Shown in pieces: positions 38,809-49,490 of a stretch of 64,000 bases of DNA. Below the pieces are notes generated by a model. That model saw nothing but the letters and a program-made list of their open reading frames with translations. It made no database searches and had not been told where the DNA came from. The DNA is from Baylisascaris procyonis (Eukaryota; Nematoda; Chromadorea; Rhabditida; Ascarididae). Location of the stretch: contig JAZARR010000153.1 of NCBI GenBank assembly GCA_037389465.1, positions 3,023,001 through 3,087,000 on the forward strand. Reading direction: 5' to 3'. Positions within the stretch are counted from its first letter, which is position 1; every line of letters begins with the position of its first letter. The translations under genes were made by a program, and so were the position numbers.

Positions 38809-39036
38809 GTTGGATGTTTTTGAGTTTTGAGCCAACTGAAGTCCGGCTCAGACTCAGAATGATGATAATGAGTGTTTTTGATGACCAGTGAAAACTTGTC
38901 CGCAGACGGGGACGAACCCGCGACCTCTCGCTTGCCGGGCTCAGTGGTAGAGCACTCGCCCGGCAAGCGAGAGGTCGCGGGTTCGTCCCCGTCTGCGGAC
39001 AAGTTTTCACTGGTCATCAAAAACACTCATTATCAT
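38809..39036 (+). mobile_element. Fold-back, tRNA-derived SINE-like insertion
   Basis: The insertion is bounded by a 15-bp direct repeat (cctttatatatttat at 38794-38808; cctttatatattcat at 39037-39051, one mismatch), which looks like a target-site duplication from retroposition. Inside it lie a perfect 80-bp inverted repeat and about 50 bases of extra sequence on the left. The plus-strand right arm has an RNA polymerase III A-box-like gggctcagtgg and a B-box-like ggttcg segment. The perfect arms imply a recent event or gene conversion. No second copy was seen in the window. Confidence 0.6.
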
Positions 39037-39037
39037 C
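38861..39037. repeat. Perfect 80-bp inverted repeat, 17-base loop
   Basis: Bases 38861-38940 are the exact reverse complement of 38958-39037. The loop (38941-38957) is tcagtggtagagcactc, the D-arm part of a tRNA. A transcript would fold into a very stable long hairpin. Spurious open frames on both strands inside it are mirror images and not genes. Confidence 0.95.
38934..39000 (+). pseudogene. Degenerate tRNA-like sequence (Ala-like)
   Basis: A D-arm (gctcagtggtagagc), a perfect five-pair anticodon stem (ctcgc/gcgag around ccggcaa, anticodon position GGC) and a T-arm-like gcgggttcg are present. The T loop is one base short, position 33 is C instead of T, and the 5' acceptor strand does not pair with the 3' side. 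It is therefore a tRNA relic serving as the head of the SINE-like element and not a working tRNA. Confidence 0.5.
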
Positions 39038-39358
39038 CTTTATATATTCATAAAAGACCATGTTATTGAGGATGAAAAATCTGTACCATTAATAAATATG
39101 CGCATCACTCTGTAAGCAATAAAGCTCATCGTCGATAGTGAATGAAAGCAAAGCAAAAGCGATATGAAAGAAAATGAAAGCAAATCAGCAAGAAGTTTTC
39201 TTAAAACCAATTTTAAAATTTTTGCTCGCAGATATTCATGCATTAATATGTAACATAATGAACGTATTTGCATGTATTTCGAAGAAGAATGATTACAATA
39301 ATGTGAACCTTATGCGCAAAAAAATGTTGGAAGCAAGGCGTTGAGGCAATTTAGGTAT

Positions 39359-39412
39359 TACCTTTTCTATCATTATGTTGTGCGCTACCTTTTCTATCCT
39401 TATATTGTGCGC
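39359..39412 (+). repeat. 27-bp tandem duplication
   Basis: Two adjacent 27-base units (taccttttctatcattatgt and following) differ at two positions, so the duplication is fairly recent. Confidence 0.85.
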
Positions 39413-39608
39413 TATCTCTATACACAGTTAATGCAACTATACGCGTAAGGTAGACCAATTGGCTACAGGTCAAGCAGGAATAGTGCGCCGTGCAAAGTAA
39501 GCCAAAGAAAGTTAAGACTGTCCAGTATATGTCGCGTGACTAGCATGTAGCAAAATCGGGATGATATGAAAAAGGTTGATGTGCTCATGCATTCATTCCA
39601 GCTTCTGA

Positions 39609-39803
39609 CTGGTCTTAAGGCCGGGTGGGCCTGCGGGCGGCCGTTGGTGTGGGCGAGGTGATCGGCGGCAGCGCGGAGTTCGACTACGGATCACGCTGGC
39701 GATTCGAGCTATCCTAATTCCCTTCGTACTTGTCACCTTACTATATAAGTGTGATAAACTGATCGCTTCTTATACCTATGTTGTCTCGCAATTTACTCGA
39801 CCG
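39609..39803 (+). CDS. Open frames in a very GC-rich island
   Basis: The first 100 bases are about two thirds GC. Two plus-strand frames are open. One (39619-39714, 32 codons, more than half starting with G) encodes GRVGLRAAVGVGEVIGG and a short Trp/Phe end. The other (39609-39803, 65 codons) gives a basic segment followed by a possible membrane helix (ITLAIRAILIPFVLVTLLY). A cattcattccag acceptor lies just upstream at 39600. The composition is foreign to the neighbourhood. I cannot choose a frame. Confidence 0.22.
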
Positions 39804-39809
39804 TAGCTC

Positions 39810-41506
39810 GATATAAGATGCAGCTCAAGAAGACCTGGACGACTAGACAAGCCAAGGAAAACTGATCGTTGATTCAGATAACAGTGGATGTGTAGAAATT
39901 AGGTGAGATAGCTTAAGAACCAAATTTCTCTCAATGTCTAAAAAAACAGTAAAGAAAATTTAACTCACAATTATATGATAGCGTAAATTTCAAGCCCTTA
40001 AAATGGACTGTAAACTTCAGTTAGTGATATGGATGTGTGTGTAATGAGGGCTAATCAAAACTATTACTGGATCCCGCTATTGGAACACTTCTGAATCAAT
40101 AATTGAAAATACCGAAGACACAGGTAAAAATACAAATTTACAATCACATATAAATATTAATATCTGCGATAGTCGCGATCTTATCTGATGAATTTTTGGA
40201 AGGGTTATGAAGAAGAAGGTAAAAAAGTCGAGAAAGTAGCAAAAAGTAAACCTTCAATGAGTTTCGCATGATGATCTCATGATGAGAGCTAAGAGGACGG
40301 ATTTACAGCAACTTTTACTGAAGCTTAATGAATCAAAGCGACAGTGATTCTGACATTGACAATATTAGAGCATATTTTCGCCAATGCTATTTCCCATCTT
40401 TTCTTTTTTTATCCTATCCCATCCCTTCTCTCTTCTTTATTTGAGACGCAAAAGGATAAGTAAGAAATATTTTTTAGAAATTACAGTAGTAAGTAAAGCA
40501 AATTCTCTAACGAAGAAATGCTCAACGTAGAATTTTAGAAAGCACAAAAGCCTTAACAAGCCAAAGCGTATGCTATCCTCAACGCATATCAGCCGATATC
40601 AAGATAGAAAGTATGCAAAGTGATAAATATGTCGCATAAAAATTTCTTCTGCGAATATCAAACTTTACAACGAAATGTTCAAATATATGGGACCATTTAA
40701 ACGTGAATTATTTGCCTGAATCATAGGTTGAAATGGTTGTGCATCTGCTAGATAAAATATCTCACTATCTATTTACTTACTATATTTATCCACTTCTTTC
40801 CTATACTTATTATATATAAAATATTTACTATATATTCACATGGATCTTTCAAAGGCGATCGCTTTTAATAGTACAATATATACGGTTATTGGGCAATGGT
40901 ACTATATTCATAGAGTTTGAATATGTAGTATTAGTTATACAAATATCCGCTGCATAAAACTTAGTTCCTTCTTTCAGCATCCATCTAGCAGCGTTCACAC
41001 TGCTTCATATACCTATCTCTGAGATATAGAGCTTAAATAAGCTTAAACGATTATATCTAGACCTTTAAAAAACAAAAATAGAAATCTGTTGCCTACGCAT
41101 ATAGTAGAGATCTGCAAAAATCAACGGATGAACTCAATACATTCTGCAACACTCTAACACTATATCGCTTCATACTAGTGGAATGACATCAGTGCAATCG
41201 ATATTTTCCCATTCCTGTCTGTCTCAAAAAATGAAAAATGCGGTAACATACGGATTGCTGATCGACTATCATAACATCTGCCATCCGATGAGAAGCCATT
41301 GCACTGTTAAAGAGCAAATATTTGAAGGATAGAGGGTCGATGGAAGGGAAAGGATGCACAGAATGTCGATCATTGTCGATGTTTGTCTGTCAAATCTCAA
41401 TGTGCCAACATCAAGCTTTACGTTGTGCGTTGATATATGCGACCGATCGCATAGAAAGTTCATTGAGTGACATACAGCTAACACACCAAAGTTAGTGGCA
41501 CAAATG

Positions 41507-41537
<31 letters not shown>

Positions 41538-43097
41538 TTGAGAGATGGCAATCGAATTCAACATCATACGCTATTCCATTTTAACATATCACTTTAAATT
41601 CTCATCAAGCAAAATTCATCCTTTTATTTATGCACATCCTCTCTTATTCCTTCCCCTCTCCCACAGCCTTCCCCTTTTCCCTCAATGAACAATGGTTGGA
41701 ATTAACAGCAACGCAACCTTAAAGATTCTTGCCTCTTCTCTAAAACTACACACCTCAAATTTCATACATCTTCCACAGAGGCGTAAAAAGCACCGTATAA
41801 ATTTAAAATGCAATAATATATGTGTTTTGTTTCCTTCCGATATCTTGAAGCGAATTCCATACGAAAGAAACAAAAAAAAAACCTTCCAAATGAGATTTGG
41901 TACGTATATAATAAATATTTTCTTAATGCTATTGAAGGCTAATATTTTTTATACTATTGATCAAAAACTCTTCACGATTCTTAGAATGTCATCGTTTCAG
42001 ATATTTTTTTAAAGAAATATTTTCTGCATCGCAACATCTTGTGGCGCATTGAAGCCGAATTCTCTACGAATTCAATCAGCTCCGAACTTGGAATATTTAC
42101 TGAAATGAATATCATCTGTATAATTTTTTATTTCTTAAAAATTTCAAAGCAAAAAATTGCTCTGAAATAATATAGAATTTTGCAAAGGTGTAGAAAGGTG
42201 AACGCTTCTAGCGGTAGATTATTCTATATTTCGACGATCATTAATTGCTTTTGAAAGACGAAGCAATAAGAAATCACATTTAATTAAAATTTCCAAAGTT
42301 TTAACGACCTTTCAGCGAATTTTTATTCCCCGAAAGATTCATAAATTTTAACGATTTTGAAATTCATTAGATATATTCTTTAATGGCCTTTCAGTAGTTT
42401 CATGGCCTTTGCCTGTAATAAGTTTAATACAAGCAAATATGTTACGATAACACATTTTTCTGTTAAATTTAACACATTGCATTATTAAAGTTGATCTATA
42501 AATGAACATTTAGAAATAAGTAAATCGAAAAGATGACTCATTCATCTGGCTGATTCAAGCCATATCGAAACGAATCCTATCATAGGCATTCAATACCAAT
42601 AACTACTAAAGAATTATAACTAAAAGAAATTATAACTAAGATGAGATTTTACGGCGATAGCATTCATCTAATCGCATTCATAGCGGCATATGCTTGCCGC
42701 CCTAATATTGTGCGCAATTCTAATAAACTTGTTATTAAGGAAAACCTCTTTGATGGAAATCGTCCGGAAACGCTTTTGATTTGAGCATAATATATGTTAC
42801 TTATAGCTAATAGATGTGTCACTTAGCAATGCATTTTATTTATATAATCATATTTGCTTTCTCATTGAATTAATATAATTTACTTCAATCTGCAGGTGAA
42901 AATTTCACATTTGTACATTACAACTAGCAACAATTTAAATATTTAATAAAGTTGTGCTAGCATTTTACGCAACTTTTTAAACCTAAAATTAAAGTTGGTC
43001 ATCCAAAATTGCTTTTAGAAATTCTTCTCAAATACAATGAACTTAGAAGACGCAGTTTTTGAACTCCTTAGGGATGAGTGTTTATTGCGCTTTTTCT
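39810..43097. other. No supported gene
   Basis: AT-rich with a CA repeat and pyrimidine-rich stretches near 41.65 kb. A 106-codon frame behind them is discussed under rejected items. Confidence 0.4.
41507..41535. repeat. (CA)n microsatellite
   Basis: Fourteen and a half uninterrupted CA units. Confidence 0.9.
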
Positions 43098-43118
43098 AGA
43101 TACTCATTTTCCTTAAAG

Positions 43119-43508
43119 ATGCCAGTCTTGCTAAGTGATTGCAGCTGGCTCCAAAGATTATTGAGAAAAAAAATGTTTTACACAACGGTCTATAAGGGAT
43201 CACCACTGGTTGGTCAGTCTCACTAGATTATATACAGCCCTCTTAGTCAGTGAAGCTCACTATAAATAGAAGACAGTATGGAAGACAACTAGTCTGTGAG
43301 TCGGTATATTCCTGTCAAGATGGGCTCCTCTATGAAAATTTACCTAAGTTACGCGTGAAAGTTTCTAGCGGTGGATGCTACGGTGGTAGGAGCTGTCGAT
43401 TGGAGTGGTGCGAATGTAGAAGCCGCACAAGCAGGTTATGTGAAGCGTACGAATGGAGTGTTGTCGGGTGATGTTGATGTGTCATCGGAAATCAGCGTAT
43501 ATATGTAA
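43119..43508 (+). CDS. Three-exon gene for a 92-residue protein
   Basis: A gctttttctag acceptor (43098-43099) precedes the ATG at 43119. The model is 43119-43208, 43247-43295 and 43369-43508. Exon 2 is framed by a ccctcttag acceptor and a perfect gtgagt donor, and exon 3 by gtttctag. Phases 0 and 1 agree across both introns. In exon 3, 28 of about 50 codons start with G, the strongest coding signal in the window. It encodes DATVVGAVDWSGANVEAAQ and a Val/Asp/Ser-rich remainder. The first intron is short (38 bases); a donor at 43188 is an alternative. A gtaagg donor at 43505 could extend the gene instead of the TAA at 43506-43508. No domain is recognised. Confidence 0.48.
43369..43504 (+). CDS. 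Exon 3 of the 43 kb gene (strong coding signal)
   Basis: This exon is listed separately because its evidence is much better than that of its neighbours. It starts with the last two bases of a codon completed by exon 2 to Ser. More than half of its codons begin with G and about three quarters with a purine, which is far from the base composition of the surrounding DNA. Confidence 0.55.
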
Positions 43509-44218
43509 GGACAGGCGGCGAGAAAAACTGTCAACTAAAGAAATTCCATCACTCATTGGCGCACAAATCAGCTGGGGCAATGCGATGTACCAATATGCCG
43601 CACGATGACGCAAACCGATTCTGATGGAACGACACTACTGTGAACGCATCATCACCATTAGCCTCGATACTCGACACCATATTGTATACAAGCATCCAAT
43701 TCCACGAATAAATCCTCAACGAGCGGTTTCAGTTTATGCGGGATATTAGCATTCAAGCTGCCACACAGAGATTAAATCCTCAACGATGCCGTTATAGCAA
43801 CGAAGCATTGAACAATGTGAGCATTAACCATGCTTGATTAAACCCATCAGCATCGTATAACAGATTTAGTGCCAACGTTTGCCTCCATCAAAATGGCTTC
43901 TCTATGTAAACGTTGTTCGCTTCTATAAAAGTTTCATAGGTCTACCAAGTATTGACGAAAGAATATTCCGAATTTTCTGAAAACCCCGTTAATATGATTG
44001 TTCAGCCGAGTTAGTGCACCAATTATATTTTATAAAACAATTACTGCCAGAATTCTTTTCTTAACAATTTGTTAAACAGTTAGTATGCATTTTAAAGGTT
44101 TAAAAAAAGTTAATATTGTAACATTATTCCATAGTGTACATAAAAAGATTAATACTAGTGTGAAAAAATATAGAAAATGATAAAAAATAGGAACATCCGG
44201 TCCACTCTCAGGATATGA

Positions 44219-44632
44219 CCAACGAAGACAAGATGGGACACCAAAGATGATGGCTGTGATCTATGCGCTGACGACCAGTTCGCTCGCGATGAGTTCGTTA
44301 TGTTGCACCTTCGACCACCGCCTAATTTGCCAATTGCTGCATTCGATCCCGCCCTGCAAATGCTGACGCCCCGCCCAATGGGGGCTGCAAACAACAGTTA
44401 ACTGCCATAGTTAGCTGACTTGCGAAAAAAGGCTCGTTGGTTAGCCGCAATTAGCGCCGCAGCTGGAAAAGACTCATTCCATTGCCTCTCAATTTCGAAG
44501 ATTTCCAAACTGTTTATGGATTCCTTAATTTGCAGGTCCCCAAGTTTAATGCGCGCGGAACATGAGGTACCCAAACCTCGTTTAGTACTTCGGAAGTCTT
44601 ATCGAGCTCCGGAATATGCAGAATTCGTTTGA
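44219..44632 (+). pseudogene. Coding-like frame broken by two stops
   Basis: One frame runs from 44219 to a TGA at 44630-44632 and is interrupted only by TAA at 44399-44401 and TAG at 44408-44410. Both halves look coding: the first 25 codons have G first in about 44 percent (TRWDTKDDGCDLCADDQF), and the stretch after the stops has GCN-rich codons (LADLRKKARWLAAISAAAGK). An aatttgcag acceptor at 44536 could start a last exon in the same frame. No intron of workable size removes the stops without losing coding-like sequence, so a decaying gene is the simplest reading. The minus strand is also open at 44514-44708. The product is not recognised. Confidence 0.3.
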
Positions 44633-44708
44633 GGACATCTAGACTTCGCGAACCCTGGAAACGTTCCGGTGCTTTGAACGCCAACTTCAGTCGGGATTGT
44701 ATCGACAT
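44514..44708 (-). CDS. Alternative minus-strand reading of the 44.6 kb block
   Basis: An ATG at 44708 opens 64 codons with a convincing mix of charged and hydrophobic residues (PERFQGSRSLDVLKRILHIP). It overlaps the plus-strand frame above, and at most one is likely to be real. No acceptor stands directly before the ATG, and codon statistics are neutral. Confidence 0.18.
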   Translation of the reverse strand: MSIQSRLKLAFKAPERFQGSRSLDVLKRILHIPELDKTSEVLNEVWVPHVPRALNLGTCKLRNP

Positions 44709-44709
44709 T

Positions 44710-47700
44710 ATGGAGTTAGCATAGCCACGTTAATATGTGAGCATTATAAGACGGCTTTCTGCTATGACGTAATATTTAGCTGTAGCAGTAGTAGCAGTAG
44801 TGAAGTCTTTACTGGTGAATGAATTAAAAAAAACTGGAAGTAGCGGTAAAAAAAAGAAAAAAGGGATGATTGAACTAAACTTTTGACTAATGTGATCATT
44901 CCTAGAGAAAATGAGGCGCCATATTCGGAAATGAAATATTCAAATACACTCCGAAAAAAGCGATGAAATGGAATGAACGACATAACGAGAAGAGATAGGA
45001 AAATGGATTGCTCAACAAAATAGGAGAATGCATTTGAAATATTTGATGTTTACTTTTGAATTGTAATAATTGAAAAGTGGGAAAGTGGAACTGGAAAATA
45101 TATCGAAGAGAAAATTGAAGAGGAATATTCGACGCAAATGCCGTCTCTAAAATATGAGAAATGTTTATATGAGCATGAAAATGAAATTTATATGAATAAG
45201 TCGATTTATTCCGATGATTGAACGATCAAGATTTTGGCTGAAATGGGCATATAATAGGATGCCATGCATCATAATTCGGCTTATCAAACCTTCCTTAACA
45301 GAAGACATCGTGTTTTTGTGTTTATAAAGTTTTAAACGGAAATATTTTGTTGAAGACGTCGTTGAGAACGTTTCAAGTTGGAAACATTCTACAATAACGG
45401 ATTCATTTAATCCTCTTCTAATTGAGGAGATTTCAATAGAAAGAAAATCGCTCTTTCGCTTTTCTCTGGATTTTGAGTAAAAGTTCGCTCAATTAACGAT
45501 ACTTCTATAGCTTCAATTCGATGCTCTGCTTCTCTCAGTTATGAGCACGATGCATCGTTTAAGAGAAATTTTCTATCTATGCAAATGTGATGATATCAGT
45601 TAATTCAAGTGAAATGAATACTTTCAGATGAATGCTTATCATTCGCAAAGCAATTTTATTAAGATTTGATTTTCACGGCTATATGAGAAAAAGTTCCATA
45701 GCCCATAAGAATAAAAATCCAATCACGAATAATGCTTGGGATTTATTTTGTCATGAAAGTAGGAAATTCAATTTACCATTCAATTGATTTTACCATTCCA
45801 CTTTATTTATAACTCTCATCATGTTATAAAATATAATATCAGAGCACATAAAACCGGAAAGCTTTGCGTTATTTTTTTCAATTGCTTTTCAAGCACTCTC
45901 AATTGTGCCTTCACTTAGGCACTTTTCTTCAAAACCTTTATTTCATGTTTCAAGAGTCAACGGTAATGTAATATTTCAACCATTGAAGCATCACAATTGT
46001 CTTAATGAAAGGGAACTGAGGCTCTAAATCAGAAATTAATATTTCCCCTCCCCTATCCCAATCTCTTCACCTCCAAACCAATAAAAAGACCGCGCACTTG
46101 TTTGCCTTTGGTTATAGGAGTTTAAGACTATCGTATGACTTCAAAACAATGTTTTTTTGTAATATAATGGAAACCCCATCTTCACCAATTAGATATTTAT
46201 GATTGTGGTCTTAATAGACGCAGAAAGAAGCAAATAAATAGATCTTTCAATGTAAGCGTTCCAAACAATAGCTAAAATGGACAAACAATGTTGCGAATAT
46301 TTGAGAATAGAAGACCGTAATAAGCAAAAGTGGAAAATACTGTAAATGAAGATTTAACAAAAAGGAATCTTACAGTGATCGCAGCAAAATAACTAGCGAA
46401 CAAGCGATGAAATGCATAGGTGAAGAGTGTGAAAGCTGAGAAGAAGAATCTTTATGAAGTGTCTGTCGCATAACCTATACGTCTATCTATCACTTACATC
46501 CATGGCAGTACCTCTGACAGGTCATTCGACGTTTTAATCCACTTAGATCGGATTGCAGCATTCCCCATCTATTCACTCTCTCAGTTCGTTCAACTACATC
46601 AAAAATATATTCTCCTCCACTTAAATTCCTGAATTCCTCATTTCATTTGGTCAATACTACAAAAAGCTATATGGGTAAGAAGACCCTAAAATTGGCTTCA
46701 ACCATTAACTTTTCCTGCATCCTATGCAAGAAGGAAGGAGAAAGAATGTTGAAACATTTCTCGAAGATGCAAAAGTAGATGAGCATAAATTAATTGCATT
46801 CTATGATATATATGAAAGAAAACTTCCTTCTAGAAGATTTTAAAAATTCCCAGTTGGAGCGAATAGATATACCCAACAATAAGTGTTAGCAAATCTTTAA
46901 ATCATCTTTCATATCAGACAAAACGACAGACATCCGACAAAGCAATAAGCGACAAATTCCAATCATATGAGCCAAAATTCTTTTTTTCGTCTCAAAGCTC
47001 ATTAAGTTTTTATATCACTTCACTGATGGCTGACAGTTCGCGTTCTTGTCATCACATTTTTCGCTCATCTAAATTTTTTTTCTGCAGCAACACATTATAT
47101 CCACTCGAAGAATCTTCTTTTGGCTAATTTTTATGACATAATGTCAAATTTGTGTCAATGAAAATGACTGTCAAACTGATAGACGTCTAAGTGAGTTGCA
47201 AGAAAAAAAAATATGAACACCTACTCACCTATCAAATACAATCAAATTTACTCTCTGATATATAAGCATAACCCAATTAAAGTCAAGCAGCAATTCCATC
47301 ATTTCTTATGATTCGAGATGCACAAATAATGAAAAATATTTTTTGAGACACTTAAAAGGTATATCTCAAATCAGTTTTAATAATTAAAAACAAAGAAAAA
47401 GCACAGCAAAAATTTTTCGATAATGAGTTATGAATATTTGGAGAATTACGAATTGCCTATAATGAATGTCTGAGAATTTAATGATAGGCGCTTATTGAAG
47501 CAATTTAACTATAGGTTTGAAAAATCCAAAATGAGATAAAAAAGTCTACAGAAATGGCAAATCTAGACGATTATGATTAATCTTCTTTACAACTATACTG
47601 CAATAAATAAAACTATTACAAACTATTATATTACTTTGGTATCGTTTTAACTATATGGAATTATCGGCGATAAGTAAGTGTATTAGGCGATAGGGAGTCT

Positions 47701-48777
47701 CTAAATGGGGAGAAAAGGGAAAATTCAGTATTCTGTGTCCTGCAAAAGAAGTGTAAACTTTTTTAAAGAACGAAACATTTTCAAAAGGGGAATAAAGAAA
47801 ACAATTGAACAATCTTGAGGAGCAACGTAGACTGAGCGAATCTCTATAATACCAAAGACACTTTAATTCTAATAACTGTCAACAGCACCCTTACTCTTTT
47901 CACGTGGTCGCTGGTTAGTGTGAATGAATGCTTCACTTGCTGGTTAAGGTATGTGTTTTAGCATGCTTATTGCACCGGCACGAGCAAAGTGACTGCAACC
48001 GAAAAAGTCTATGAGCATGATCATTTTGGGGATCCAGCTTTATGAAAATACTGTTCATGAAGTGTAAACTGAAAGCCACATGCATCGTCCACTGACTACA
48101 TGCATCCTAGCAGCTCTAAAATGGATGTAAAAGACAAGATTTGCTTACTAAACCTCTAAAGCACCCAGGTACCGCACAAGTTGAGCAATGTTTACATATC
48201 TCGGACGCAGCGATTCACTCCTTCACCAAAAATAGGCACTTGATACAGAATAGAATCTTCAGATGAAATGGTCATATTTTTGGTAAAGTAAAACTTATAT
48301 GTCATGCACAAGGCATGTCCAAAACGTAGCCGTGAGATCATGGGGACATTTCCGTGTTTTTCGTGAAGAAAGTGCGGAGTAGAACCATGCACGTTCACTC
48401 CAATATAAGAATCGGAAGAAGGGAGATGGTAGGGAGGGGTGGGGGAGGCGATGAAGGAGGTGTGCACTAGCGTATAACTGCAGACTATGTGTTGCAAAAC
48501 GAACATCGCGATACTAATGATAAATAGAAAAGCGCACCACAGAGACTTGCACGATACATGCTTTTATATACAGGCCTACTATCTAACAGTTGCTCAATTA
48601 TTCAAAGACACTTGCCAAACCTCAAACGAGTTTTTAAGTGCTAACAGATTACTTCGAGGATAGTCAACTGCAAAATCACAACAGCGCTGGGAAAAGGAGA
48701 TTAGCATAAGGTGCAGATCCTACAGGTGAAATTTCGTACGCATACCTAAAATGATTTGCGAGTTGAAACTGCTGAGT
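44710..48777. other. Intergenic, AT-rich
   Basis: No exon or RNA gene was supported on either strand. Confidence 0.5.
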
Positions 48778-49002
48778 ACATGTGCACACAAATGCACACA
48801 CGGACCTACATATAACATAGGCATCTGCAAACACACACACACATGTGCATATGCACGCAAGTATGCATCTGCAAGTGCATTTACACGTGCATAAAGATAC
48901 ACACAAACGCACATACACATAAACGTGCACATATATGCAGATGGGGCACCTACACATAAATACAAATACATGCAGGCATACATCCATGCAAACACACACG
49001 TG

Positions 49003-49058
<56 letters not shown>

Positions 49059-49155
49059 AACACATACATGCATGCGTTTGCGCATGCACATATACATACA
49101 CTATACATTCACAAGCACAAACACTCGCATGCATATGTATGCACATACATGCATA
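48778..49155. repeat. Compound CA/CATA repeat with (TA)n core
   Basis: About 380 bases of degenerate aca/cat/tgca units with a pure (TA)n core at 49012-49055. Long open frames on both strands here (including 156 codons on the minus strand) are repeat artefacts. Confidence 0.9.
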
Positions 49156-49203
49156 GTGCTGTTACGAAGGCCTCAGTGAACGGGTCCCTCACCACGTGAA
49201 GTG

Positions 49204-49389
49204 ATGAATCATATCCCCTCGAGGGAAGGGGAGCCTCTCGCCCTCGCGAGGGCCATGATTTCTCAAAACCTCTCACAGGGGCAAGGTAGTCCCGAAGAGC
49301 TGGAGCCCCTCCCGGAATCGGTGCTGTGGTGCATACCGATTACTTCGGCAGACAAGATTTCCTCGTCAGCAGAAGCAAGGCAAGTATGA
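49204..49389 (+). CDS. Coding-like frame in a GC-rich island, frame A
   Basis: An ATG opens 61 codons directly to the right of a long CA/TA repeat. A third of the codons begin with G and more than a third end with G, unlike other candidates in this window, where third positions are AT-rich. The peptide is acidic and Pro/Ser/Glu-rich (EELEPLPESVLW). A second open frame, 49290-49490, overlaps it. No acceptor or homology supports either. A fragment of a mobile element or recently acquired DNA is possible. Confidence 0.25.
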   Translation: MNHIPSREGEPLALARAMISQNLSQGQGSPEELEPLPESVLWCIPITSADKISSSAEARQV

Positions 49390-49490
49390 AACGATGGGAA
49401 GGGAGGGCGGCAAGCTGTGGAACTCCAGCAGCAATGGGTTTTCCTCTGAGCACCGGTTCTGCATTTGCGCTATTTCGCAGAGCTTCTTGA
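49290..49490 (+). CDS. Coding-like frame in the same GC-rich island, frame B
   Basis: Sixty-six codons are open between TAG at 49287 and TGA at 49488-49490, with roughly 40 percent G at position 1. The peptide includes AVVHTDYFGRQDFLVSRSK and an Ala/Gly-rich end. Relative to frame A it could be the true frame or arise from a frameshift in an old element. No family is recognised. Confidence 0.25.
   Translation, partial: SRRAGAPPGIGAVVHTDYFGRQDFLVSRSKASMKRWEGRAASCGTPAAMGFPLSTGSAFALFRRAS

Noticed and set aside
38738..39069. Three matching open frames of 65-90 codons
   Set aside because: They are mirror images within the perfect inverted repeat and reflect the palindrome and not protein-coding selection.
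41692..42012. 106-codon ATG frame behind a long pyrimidine tract and cccacag
   Set aside because: The acceptor is excellent, but fewer than one codon in ten starts with G, the peptide is Lys/Asn/Ile/Phe-rich as expected of random AT-rich DNA, and an out-of-frame ATG lies before the start.
48676..49179. Open frames of up to 156 codons on both strands
   Set aside because: They are translations of a CA/TA repeat and read as Cys/Val/Tyr or Ile/Tyr/Thr repeats on every frame.
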